From positions 1 to 64,000 of the forward strand of contig CANGTN010000004.1 of the NCBI GenBank assembly GCA_947456805.1: a stretch of DNA of 64,000 bases. The letters are read 5' to 3'. Source of the stretch: Chitinophagaceae bacterium. Its GTDB lineage: Bacteria > Bacteroidota > Bacteroidia > Chitinophagales > Chitinophagaceae. The position numbers and the translations under genes are program-made. Below are positions 1 through 9,237 of the stretch, piece by piece; positions within the stretch are counted from its first letter, which is position 1; each line of letters starts with the position of its first letter. Below the pieces are notes generated by a model that saw only the letters and a list, made by a program, of their open reading frames with translations, was not told the DNA's origin and searched no databases.

Positions 1-208
1 TATTAATTTTAATAAATTAATTAAAAAACACCTATTTCCCTCTGATATAAACTTGAAATAGCTTGAGGACAAGTGACCTCCACCTTTGAAAAAACGGAAA
101 TTTAGCACCAAACAATACGTGCTGTTGTAATAAAACTAAAATTATTTATTGCTGTATAGTCTTTCTTTTGTTGGGAATACAACCATATCATTTGCTTAAT
201 GCAAAAAA

Positions 209-922
209 TTAGCTCACCAATGTTCCAACACCCAAACCTTGAACAACATTCAATAAATTACCTGGTTTATTCATATCAAAAACAATAATTGGCAATTTAT
301 TTTCCATGCATAATGTGAATGCAGTCATATCCATTACTTTCAAATTTTTGCTGATGCAATCATTGAAGCTAATGTTGTCATATCTTGTTGCCGTAGGATC
401 TTTTTCAGGATCTGCAGTATAAATTCCATCTACTCGAGTGCCTTTTAAAATAACATCTGCTTTCATTTCAATTGCACGTAAGCTACCAGCTGTATCTGTT
501 GTAAAATAAGGATTTCCGGTACCAGCACCAAAAATTACCACACGACCTTTTTCCAAATGTCTTAATGCTCTTCTGCGTATGTAAGGTTCTGCAACTTGCT
601 CCATATTAATAGCACTTTGCAATCGCGTGTAAACACCAATTTTTTCAAGCATCGCCTGCATTGCCATAGCATTAATCATTGTAGCCAACATGCCCATATA
701 ATCACCGTGTGCTCGTTCAATACCACTTTCAGCTTCATTCATACCACGATAAATATTTCCTCCGCCAATTACAATTGCAACCTGTACTCCCAAATTGATT
801 ACTTCTTTAATATCGTAAGCATATTGCTCTATCACTTTAGGATCAAAAGGATCGGTAGTACTTTGACCTATTAAGGCTTCGCCGGAAAGTTTCAACAAAA
901 TTCGTTTGTATTTAGGAAGCAT
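209..922 (-). CDS. pyrH: UMP kinase
   Basis: 237 aa; [13 protein letters not shown]-terminus, [42 protein letters not shown] motifs typical of PyrH. Confidence 0.96.
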   Translation of the reverse strand: MLPKYKRILLKLSGEALIGQSTTDPFDPKVIEQYAYDIKEVINLGVQVAIVIGGGNIYRGMNEAESGIERAHGDYMGMLATMINAMAMQAMLEKIGVYTRLQSAINMEQVAEPYIRRRALRHLEKGRVVIFGAGTGNPYFTTDTAGSLRAIEMKADVILKGTRVDGIYTADPEKDPTATRYDNISFNDCISKNLKVMDMTAFTLCMENKLPIIVFDMNKPGNLLNVVQGLGVGTLVS

Positions 923-1135
923 AGTAATTGGTTTTTAAGGCTATGCAAATAACCACATTTTTTATGACGCTGCCAATAGAAAATTAATTTAAAGGCAATA
1001 AATTTTTTGTTATAAAAATTATCAGTTGAATTATGTACAAATTAGTATTGCAAAATGCCTTGAATTCATAAATAAATCATTCAGATCATACTATATTTTA
1101 CCAATCCCTTATTTTTGAAGCCTAACTGCATTGAT

Positions 1136-2029
1136 ATGAACAAACATGCTTTCATTTTTCCGGGACAAGGCTCACAATTCAGTGGCATGGGAAAAAATTT
1201 ATATGAAACAAATAGCGACGCAAAAATAATTTTTGAACAAGCCAATGAAATACTCGGATTTCGTATCAGTGATATAATGTTTCAGGGAACAGATGAAGAG
1301 CTGAAACAAACGAATGTAACCCAACCTGCAGTTTTTTTACATTCTGTAGTTGCATTTAAAACTTTAAATTCTATAAAACCTGATATGGTTGCAGGTCATT
1401 CATTGGGTGAATTTTCTGCTTTGGTTGCAAATGAAACTTTGCATTTTGAAGATGCTTTAAATTTAGTTAGCATTCGAGCAAATGCAATGCAGAAAGCATG
1501 TGAGATAAATCCAAGTACAATGGCTGCTGTATTGGCTTTGGCTGATGATAAAGTAGAAGAAATTTGTACTGCAATACAAAATGAAACAGGCGAAATTGTG
1601 GTACCTGCCAATTACAATTGCCCTGGTCAATTAGTGATTAGTGGAAGCATTAAAGGCATTGAAATTGCTTGTGAAAGATTGAAAACAGCTGGTGCAAAAC
1701 GTGCATTGGTATTGCCTGTTGGCGGTGCATTTCACAGCCCATTAATGAACCCTGCCAAAGAAGAATTAGCTGCTGCTATTGAAGCAACAAGTTTTAAAAC
1801 GCCTTCTTGTCCGGTTTATCAAAATGTTGTAGCGAGTGCTGTTAACGATGCTACTTTAATAAAACAAAACTTAATAGCACAATTAACCGGTGCTGTTCGC
1901 TGGACACAAAGTGTACAAGCAATGGTTGTTGATAGTGCTACACATTTTACAGAAGTTGGCCCAGGAAAAGTTTTACAAGGATTGGTGCAAAAAATACACA
2001 AAGAAACTATAGTTGATGGGCTGAGTTAA
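1136..2029 (+). CDS. fabD: Malonyl-CoA:ACP transacylase
   Basis: FIFPGQGSQFSGMGK and catalytic GHSLGEFSAL motif; ORF track begins at 1115, ATG at 1136 (MNKHAFIFPGQGSQ) is the likelier start. Confidence 0.95.
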   Translation: MNKHAFIFPGQGSQFSGMGKNLYETNSDAKIIFEQANEILGFRISDIMFQGTDEELKQTNVTQPAVFLHSVVAFKTLNSIKPDMVAGHSLGEFSALVANETLHFEDALNLVSIRANAMQKACEINPSTMAAVLALADDKVEEICTAIQNETGEIVVPANYNCPGQLVISGSIKGIEIACERLKTAGAKRALVLPVGGAFHSPLMNPAKEELAAAIEATSFKTPSCPVYQNVVASAVNDATLIKQNLIAQLTGAVRWTQSVQAMVVDSATHFTEVGPGKVLQGLVQKIHKETIVDGLS

Positions 2030-2190
2030 AACCCAACCTTGATTATTGAATTTCATTATAATACTAATGGTAATGATGTATATAGATTTTTTTGAAGAAA
2101 AAATCACCATTAAGTAAAAAAATTGGCAAATAGAAATAAGCGTTTGTGAACTTTACCTGCTTTGTCACTTTGCAAGAAAATAAATCCACT

Positions 2191-2664
2191 CTACACTTCT
2201 ATTGCACAATTAAACCATTCTCCATCAAAACTAGTATTGTACTTTTTATAAAAATTAATAGCAGTTTCATTCCATTGTAATACTTGCCAAACAATACCAT
2301 TGAGTTTTTTTTCTTTCGCTTCTTCAATAAGTTGATTGAATAAAAGGGTACCAATTCCTTTGTTTCTTGCTTGTTCTGTTACAATAAAATCTTCTAAGTA
2401 CATACGTTGACCTTTCCATGTACTGTAACGAATATAGTATAGTGCAAATCCAAGAATTATTTCTTCTTCTCCTTTGGAAGTTGGTTGGAATGAGGTTGCT
2501 ACAAAGCCGCACCAGACAGGGTTTGCACCAAAACCACTTTCTTCAAAATGGTCTAATGTTACCGTAACCTCGTTAGGTGCTTTTTCATAAAATGCCAGTT
2601 CATGAATCAATTCTAACAATCGTTTACAATCTTTTTGTTCTGCTCTTCTGATATTTATATTCAT
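2191..2664 (-). CDS. GNAT family N-acetyltransferase
   Basis: 157 aa, LEDFIVTEQARNKGIGTLLFNQLIEEA acetyl-CoA binding motif. Confidence 0.88.
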   Translation of the reverse strand: MNINIRRAEQKDCKRLLELIHELAFYEKAPNEVTVTLDHFEESGFGANPVWCGFVATSFQPTSKGEEEIILGFALYYIRYSTWKGQRMYLEDFIVTEQARNKGIGTLLFNQLIEEAKEKKLNGIVWQVLQWNETAINFYKKYNTSFDGEWFNCAIEV

Positions 2665-2669
2665 ATTAT

Positions 2670-3626
2670 TTAGCTGCTTCCATAAATTGAATTTGCAATA
2701 CTTACTACTTCATCGGCACAACCAAAACTTAAAGTAAAACCACTTCCGCCGTGGCCGTAATTATGTATAATATTTCCATCAGATTCTAATCTTACTTTAT
2801 CTCTAAAAGGTCGCAATCCTGCCCAATTACCAATTACATTTTTAGTTTCTAGTGTAGGAAAAATATCTAAAGCATTTTTTAGCAATCTTGACAAATCATC
2901 AGCTACAGTTGTTGTATCAAAAATATTTTCTTCATAAGTGCCTCCAATAATTGTAGCATCTTTGCGTGGTACAATATAAGTGGGATTTTGATTGTCTAAA
3001 AAAATTCTGGTAAAATTATTGGGTTCTAATAAAACAACTTGTCCACGTACTGGAATAACAGAATAATCTTTACATAAATTTCTTGCACCTAAGGCTGAGC
3101 AATTCACTATTATTTCATAATCATTATTTATTTTAGCTAAACTACTTATTTCATCCTTTAAAAATTGGACTCCTTTCATCATCAACTCATTCATTAACCA
3201 TGGTAAAAATATTTGTGTTTCTATAAGAGGAACAGTAGCATAATATCCTATTTCATATCCTATTGGTAAATCCATGGATGACAGTTTTGCAAAACTACCT
3301 TCTGGCATAAAGTCCATCCAAGAATCTTCATCATTTGAATTAGGTTTGGATGCCTTTAATAAAGGGAACATACTAATTCCTGTCAATGAATTTTTAGCTA
3401 AGGTCTCAAAAAAATAATAACTTTTTTTACTCCATTCTGTTGCCCTTTGATCGTTGCGTACATGAAAAGGAAACCAAAATGCAGCAGCTTTATTGGAAGT
3501 TGTATTTGGAGAAAACTCTTTTGAAATTATAGTTACCTGATATCCATGTTCAACCAATCGGTATGCAGAGGCCAAACCGCTAATCCCAGCACCAATTACT
3601 AATACTTTCTTTTTCATACCAAACAC
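2670..3626 (-). CDS. FAD-dependent oxidoreductase, D-amino-acid oxidase (DAO) family
   Basis: KVLVIGAGISGLASAYRL dinucleotide-binding motif; RPFRDKVRLE...NYGHGGSGFTLSFGCA C-terminal DAO signature. Confidence 0.88.
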   Translation of the reverse strand: MFGMKKKVLVIGAGISGLASAYRLVEHGYQVTIISKEFSPNTTSNKAAAFWFPFHVRNDQRATEWSKKSYYFFETLAKNSLTGISMFPLLKASKPNSNDEDSWMDFMPEGSFAKLSSMDLPIGYEIGYYATVPLIETQIFLPWLMNELMMKGVQFLKDEISSLAKINNDYEIIVNCSALGARNLCKDYSVIPVRGQVVLLEPNNFTRIFLDNQNPTYIVPRKDATIIGGTYEENIFDTTTVADDLSRLLKNALDIFPTLETKNVIGNWAGLRPFRDKVRLESDGNIIHNYGHGGSGFTLSFGCADEVVSIANSIYGSS

Positions 3627-3641
3627 TTAAGCAAATTATAT

Positions 3642-4868
3642 CTACAAATTCAAAGCTTGTTCAAAGTCATTTAAAATATCTGCCACATTTTCTATTCCTA
3701 CACTCACCCGAATCAACCCGTCAGTTATACCAAACTTGATGCGCTCTTCTCTTGGAACACTAAAATGCGTCATACTCGCAGGATGCGAAATCAATGTATC
3801 TACCGTACCCAAACTCACAGCTCTCACACACATTTGAAGTTTGTCGATAAATTGTTTACCGGCTTCCAATCCACCTTTTAATTCAAAACTCATCAACGCT
3901 CCTGGATGTTTCATTTGTTTCATAGAAATATAATAATCCGGATGAGATGTCAATCCAGTATAATTAACCTGCGCCACTGAATCATGTGCTTCCAAATAAG
4001 AAGCAACTTCCATTGCATTATGGCAATGTCTTTCCATTCTTAGTTCTAAAGTTTTCATACCCATGCTCAATAAAAATGCATCAAATGCATTGCTGTTCCC
4101 ACCCAACAAAGCATGCCATTTCCACACTTTTGTTTTCATCAAATCAATATTCTTACCAATCAATACGCCACCAATTGCAGTTCCATGGCCGTTTAAAAAT
4201 TTGGTAGTAGAATGGAAAACAAAATCAACGCCATATTTAAATGGTTGTTGCAAGTAAGGCGTTGCAAAAGTATTATCTACCGAAACGATTAATTGATGCT
4301 GTTTGGCGATTTTTGTTACAGCTTCAATATCTACACATTGAATAGTAGGATTGGCGGGTGTTTCAATATGCACCAACTTAATCGATGGATTTTTTTTAAT
4401 GGTATCTTCTACAATATTCAAATCTCTTAAATCTGCAATAATTGTATGGATACCCGTTTGTTCTAACACTTTATGAAACAACTCATACGTACCTCCATAC
4501 AAAGAAAAATGAGAGAGAATCGTATCACCCGATTTTAAGTTGCTCATGAATAAAGTTGTCATCGCTGCCTGCCCACTTGCATGCAGCAACGCTTTTAATT
4601 GCAGGGGTTTACCAAAATCATCTTGCAAACCAAATGCTTCCAATGCAGCAATCGTTTCTTCAGCTGCTTTGAAGGTTGGGTTACCCCATCTACTATAAAT
4701 TTTTTCTTTATCTGTACTTTGGAACCGTTCCATCCCTTGTTCTGCAGTGTCAAAAACAAAAGTTGAAGTAGCATAAATTGGTGTTATGTGTGCATGTGCA
4801 TCATTTTGTGTATTGCCTGTATGCATTGCAACAGAGCTGATGCCGGTTAGTGGAAATTGTTCCTTCAT
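3642..4868 (-). CDS. PLP-dependent trans-sulfuration enzyme (cystathionine gamma-synthase / methionine gamma-lyase family)
   Basis: PIYATSTFVFDTAEQG, SVDNTFATPYLQQPFKYGVDFVFHSTTKFLNGHG, C-terminal LIRVSVGIENVADILNDFEQAL. Confidence 0.92.
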   Translation of the reverse strand: MKEQFPLTGISSVAMHTGNTQNDAHAHITPIYATSTFVFDTAEQGMERFQSTDKEKIYSRWGNPTFKAAEETIAALEAFGLQDDFGKPLQLKALLHASGQAAMTTLFMSNLKSGDTILSHFSLYGGTYELFHKVLEQTGIHTIIADLRDLNIVEDTIKKNPSIKLVHIETPANPTIQCVDIEAVTKIAKQHQLIVSVDNTFATPYLQQPFKYGVDFVFHSTTKFLNGHGTAIGGVLIGKNIDLMKTKVWKWHALLGGNSNAFDAFLLSMGMKTLELRMERHCHNAMEVASYLEAHDSVAQVNYTGLTSHPDYYISMKQMKHPGALMSFELKGGLEAGKQFIDKLQMCVRAVSLGTVDTLISHPASMTHFSVPREERIKFGITDGLIRVSVGIENVADILNDFEQALNL

Positions 4869-4957
4869 GGTGATAAATTATAATGCTGTAAATATCGATT
4901 GAACTAATAGAATAGCTTTCAAATGTAAACAGAATGAAGGAAATGGAATGATGAATA

Positions 4958-5218
4958 CTAATAAGGAATATTCAATGGCTTTTTCCAAAGCCTAATCATA
5001 TACCAAAGCAATAAAGCCAAACTGATAATAAACCAAATGTAAAAAATAACATTGCCTAGCTTCATCTTTTTTTCCCAAAAAGCATAGCCATACATGATGC
5101 CTGCGGTGGAATTGGAAATCATCCATATCAACCCTACAGAAAGGGTATTCAAAATTCGTATTAAATAGGCTCTTACTTCGGGTTCCAAGAGAATAGATTT
5201 ATATTGTAGTACAAACAA
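4958..5218 (-). CDS. Small integral membrane protein, unknown function
   Basis: 86 aa, two hydrophobic segments; intact ORF between two clear minus-strand genes. Confidence 0.6.
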   Translation of the reverse strand: MFVLQYKSILLEPEVRAYLIRILNTLSVGLIWMISNSTAGIMYGYAFWEKKMKLGNVIFYIWFIISLALLLWYMIRLWKKPLNIPY

Positions 5219-5270
5219 ACTGTTGATTTGTTGACTAACAAAAAAATAAAGTTACCGATTTTAATGAATG

Positions 5271-6242
5271 TTAATCTAGGCTCTGATTACTACTTGCAGC
5301 CAATTTCAGTAATCGGTCGTATTGCGCCGGTGTTAAATCATTATAAAAATAATAAACCGGATTAATAGGTTTGCCCGAACGATGAACTTCATAATGACAA
5401 TGAGGACCTGTACTTTTTCCGGTACTTCCCACATATCCAATTACTTCACCGCGTTTTACACTTTGTCCCTGGCGGGCTTTAATTCGAACCATGTGCCCAT
5501 ACAAAGTTTCATACCCATAACCATGATTTATAATTACATGGTTTCCGTAACCACCAGGATTATAAGTAGCCAACCGAACAACCCCGTCTGCTGTTGCATA
5601 GATCGGCGTTCCCATAGGTGCAGTAAAATCAAGCCCCGCATGAAATTTCTGAACTTTATATACAGGATCAATTCGGTTTCCAAATCCACTAGCAACCCTT
5701 GTCAAATCACGGTTACTCACCGGTTGTATTGCCGGAATTGCCTCTAAAAGTTTTGCTTTATTTTTTACCATTACCTCAATTTCAGTATAACTCTTAGACA
5801 TGAATGCCAATCGCATGCTCAAATTATTCAGTTGTTCCGTAGTTGTTTTTACCAATTCAGTTTCACCTAAACTTTGTACAAGTTTAATTTCTTTTTTCAC
5901 CTCCATATCTTTTACACGGGCACTATCAGGTATTGGTTGTGCTTCAAAAATGCTTCGATACACATTATTGTCTCTGTTTTCAAGTTCATCCATTTGCAAT
6001 TCTAACTGGGCTACACGTTCATTCATGACTGCGTAATTATCTTTCAAATCATTATTCTGCTGGCGCAATATTTTTTCCTTCGGACTATCAATATACCTGA
6101 AAGCAATGGCAATCATAATAAACGCTGTAACAATACTTGCTGCCATAAAACCCAATATTCGCAATAGTTGTACACGAAAAGGAACCTCTACTTTATCATA
6201 GCGAAGCGTATGTGTATTAAAGTAGTATTTAATTTTTTTCAT
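5271..6242 (-). CDS. M23 family metallopeptidase (LytM-like) with N-terminal TM and coiled coil
   Basis: GFGNRIDPVYKVQKFHAGLDFTAPMGTPIYATADGVV...GYGYETLYGHM...GKSTGPHCHYEV. Confidence 0.94.
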   Translation of the reverse strand: MKKIKYYFNTHTLRYDKVEVPFRVQLLRILGFMAASIVTAFIMIAIAFRYIDSPKEKILRQQNNDLKDNYAVMNERVAQLELQMDELENRDNNVYRSIFEAQPIPDSARVKDMEVKKEIKLVQSLGETELVKTTTEQLNNLSMRLAFMSKSYTEIEVMVKNKAKLLEAIPAIQPVSNRDLTRVASGFGNRIDPVYKVQKFHAGLDFTAPMGTPIYATADGVVRLATYNPGGYGNHVIINHGYGYETLYGHMVRIKARQGQSVKRGEVIGYVGSTGKSTGPHCHYEVHRSGKPINPVYYFYNDLTPAQYDRLLKLAASSNQSLD

Positions 6243-6426
6243 GTATTGGTTGTATTCTGTTTTAATTCAAATAATTCGCAAATCAATCAACTAATAACTA
6301 TCGTCATCAATATCACAAACGATTCTTATAGTCAAACATAGCCATTCCTTATATTTGTATTTGATTATTAATGACCTCAAAGATAATTTTTCAGGACAAT
6401 TGAAATTAGAAAATATATTTTAGTTT

Positions 6427-9048
6427 ATGATGACAAGTGCAGAGATAAGACAACAGTTTTTAAACTTTTTCAAAAGTAAAGGACACCATATCGTTCCATC
6501 GGCTCCGATAGTTGTAAAAAATGATCCAACTTTATTATTTACCAATGCCGGAATGAACCAATTTAAAGATTATTTCCTGGGCAATAAAAAACCAGAATAT
6601 ACAAGAGTTGCAGATACGCAAAAATGTTTGCGTGTAAGTGGCAAACACAATGATTTGGAAGAAGTTGGTGTAGATACATACCACCATACCATGTTTGAAA
6701 TGCTTGGTAACTGGAGCTTTGGTGATTATTTCAAAGCCGAAGCTATTGCATGGAGCTGGGAATTGCTAACTGAAATTTATCAATTAGATAAGAGCAGATT
6801 ATACGTTTCCGTTTTTGAAGGTGATGAAAAAGAAGGAATACCAGCTAGTACAATTGCTTTGAGAGAATGGAAAAAATTAGTAGCGGAAGACCATATTGTT
6901 TTTGGAAACAAAAAAGATAATTTTTGGGAAATGGGTGATGTGGGACCATGTGGTCCTTGTAGCGAAATTCATATAGATTTAAGATCAGATGAACAACGTG
7001 CAAAAATTCCCGGACAAGATTTGGTTAATAAAGATCATCCACAAGTAATTGAAATCTGGAACAATGTATTCATGCAATACAACCGTTTGAAAGATGGAAC
7101 ATTGCAACCATTGCCTGCGCAACATGTAGATACAGGTATGGGTTTTGAACGTTTGGTACGTGCTATACAGGGTAAATCTTCCAACTACGATACCGATGTT
7201 TTTTCAGATACGATAGATGTTGTAAGCAAATTGGTCAACAAAAAATATTCTGCCGGTGATGATAAGGAAAGTGTTGCTTTCAGGGTTTTGGCAGATCATA
7301 TTCGGGCAATTGCTTTCACAATTTCTGATGGTCAATTACCAAGCAATACCGGTGCAGGATATGTTATTCGGAGAATTTTGAGAAGAGCAGTTCGTTATTA
7401 TTATTCTTATTTAGGATACCAACAACCTTTATTGTTTCAGCTGTTACCAACACTGGCAAAACAATTTGAAAATGTTTTTCCAGAACTAAATGCACAACTT
7501 GATTTTGTAACAAAAGTTGTGAAAGAAGAAGAAGAAGCATTTTTGAGAACATTAGAAAAAGGATTAAAGAAGATTGATGAAATTATTACTCAACTAAAAA
7601 ATTCGAATCAAACGATTATCAATGGCAAAAATGCTTTTGAACTCTTTGATACATTTGGATTTCCAATAGATCTTACAAGGTTAATTTCATTTGAAAATAA
7701 TTTTTCAGTAGATGAAGCAGGATTTGAAGCTGAAATGTTACAACAGAAAAATCGCTCAAGAGCAGCAACTTCAGTAGATACAGAAGATTGGATTTCAGTT
7801 CATGACAATGAGCTATCTGAATTTGTTGGGTACGACAGTGTAGAAGTAAAAACAAAAATTGTTAAATACAGAAAGGTTAAAGCCAAGGGAAAAGAAGGCT
7901 ATCAGTTTGTTTTAGCTGCCACTCCTTTTTATGCCGAAAGTGGCGGACAAGTAGGCGATACAGGAGAATTGATTATCAACAATACCTCTATACATATCAC
8001 CGATACCAAAAAAGAAAATAACCTTACCATTCATTTTGCAGATGTATTACCTGAGCAAATTACTGGTGATATTATTGCAAAAGTTGACAGTAAAAAAAGA
8101 GCAGCTATTACTGCCAATCATAGCGCTACACATCTCTTGCATGCCGCACTAAGAAAGGTTTTGGGTACGCATGTTACACAAAAAGGAAGTTTAGTAAATG
8201 AGGAACAATTACGTTTTGATTTTTCTCATTTTGCCAAAGTAACCGACGAAGAAATTACAGCAGTTGAAACAATCGTAAATGAAAAAATCAGGGAGAATAT
8301 TTTTGTACAAATTAAAGAGATGAATAAAGACGAAGCAATTGCAATCGGTGCGATGGCTTTGTTTGGAGAAAAATATGCTGACATTGTGAGAGTCGTTGTA
8401 ATGAACCCGAGTTATTCTGTAGAATTATGCGGGGGTACGCATGTAATGAGCACAGGCGAGTTGGGTTTCTTTAAAATAAAACACGAAAGTGCAGTAGCAG
8501 CTGGGGTTAGAAGAATTGAAGCAGTAAGCGGAAAAGCTGCTGAAGATTTTATTCAGGATCAATTAAAAACTTTACAAGAAGTAAAAAACACTTTCAATAA
8601 TCCCAAAGAATTATTAAAAACAATTGATGGAATAATTATTGAAAACAAAGATCAAAAAAAGAAAATTGAAAGTTTGGAAGCCAAACAACTGGCAATTATT
8701 AAAAATGAATTGGCTTCAAAAGTTGAAACTATTAATGGCACTAAATTCATTGGTGCGGTTTTAGATATCAATAATGCTGATGGTTTAAAAAAATTAAATA
8801 TCGATCTTAAGAATATAGCTGAAGTAATTGTTTTAGCTACAAATACAAATGGTAAAGCAGCTGTTGCTATTGGCTTATCAGATGAAATAGTTAACACGAA
8901 AAAACTAGAAGCTCCTCAATTAATAAAAGAACACATCACACCTATTATCAAAGGTGGTGGTGGTGGTCAAAAAACATTGGCAACTGCAGGAGGACAAGAT
9001 GCAAGTAATTTAGAGTTGGTAATTGCAGCAATAAAAAAATTATTGTAA
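6427..9048 (+). CDS. alaS: Alanyl-tRNA synthetase
   Basis: 873 aa; FFKSKGHHIVPSAPIV, LFTNAGMNQFKDYFLG, HSATHLLHAALRKVLG, CGGTHV, C-terminal GGGGGQKTLATAGG. Confidence 0.98.
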   Translation: MMTSAEIRQQFLNFFKSKGHHIVPSAPIVVKNDPTLLFTNAGMNQFKDYFLGNKKPEYTRVADTQKCLRVSGKHNDLEEVGVDTYHHTMFEMLGNWSFGDYFKAEAIAWSWELLTEIYQLDKSRLYVSVFEGDEKEGIPASTIALREWKKLVAEDHIVFGNKKDNFWEMGDVGPCGPCSEIHIDLRSDEQRAKIPGQDLVNKDHPQVIEIWNNVFMQYNRLKDGTLQPLPAQHVDTGMGFERLVRAIQGKSSNYDTDVFSDTIDVVSKLVNKKYSAGDDKESVAFRVLADHIRAIAFTISDGQLPSNTGAGYVIRRILRRAVRYYYSYLGYQQPLLFQLLPTLAKQFENVFPELNAQLDFVTKVVKEEEEAFLRTLEKGLKKIDEIITQLKNSNQTIINGKNAFELFDTFGFPIDLTRLISFENNFSVDEAGFEAEMLQQKNRSRAATSVDTEDWISVHDNELSEFVGYDSVEVKTKIVKYRKVKAKGKEGYQFVLAATPFYAESGGQVGDTGELIINNTSIHITDTKKENNLTIHFADVLPEQITGDIIAKVDSKKRAAITANHSATHLLHAALRKVLGTHVTQKGSLVNEEQLRFDFSHFAKVTDEEITAVETIVNEKIRENIFVQIKEMNKDEAIAIGAMALFGEKYADIVRVVVMNPSYSVELCGGTHVMSTGELGFFKIKHESAVAAGVRRIEAVSGKAAEDFIQDQLKTLQEVKNTFNNPKELLKTIDGIIIENKDQKKKIESLEAKQLAIIKNELASKVETINGTKFIGAVLDINNADGLKKLNIDLKNIAEVIVLATNTNGKAAVAIGLSDEIVNTKKLEAPQLIKEHITPIIKGGGGGQKTLATAGGQDASNLELVIAAIKKLL

Positions 9049-9237
9049 ATCAAATTACTAAATCATCAATATATTGATTAACAGGTGAAGGGTATCTTCG
9101 CCAGATAACGTCATATTCTCACCGATTTAAAAAAAAGATCCACCGACAATCATTTTAATTTGCCGTTAATCTTAATATAATCGGTATTTACAGAATTAAT
9201 AAGATATTTTTGCTGCTTGTTAACCTCAAATATTTAC

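Noticed and set aside
596-874. Plus-strand ORF antisense to pyrH
   Set aside because: Antisense shadow of a well-supported gene; the same reasoning applies to the many short ORFs opposite alaS, recQ, gldM, the SNF2 helicase, the acyl-CoA dehydrogenase, etc.
4869-4957. Possible SAM riboswitch upstream of the trans-sulfuration enzyme
   Set aside because: No recognisable SAM-I or SAM-II motif in the short leader.
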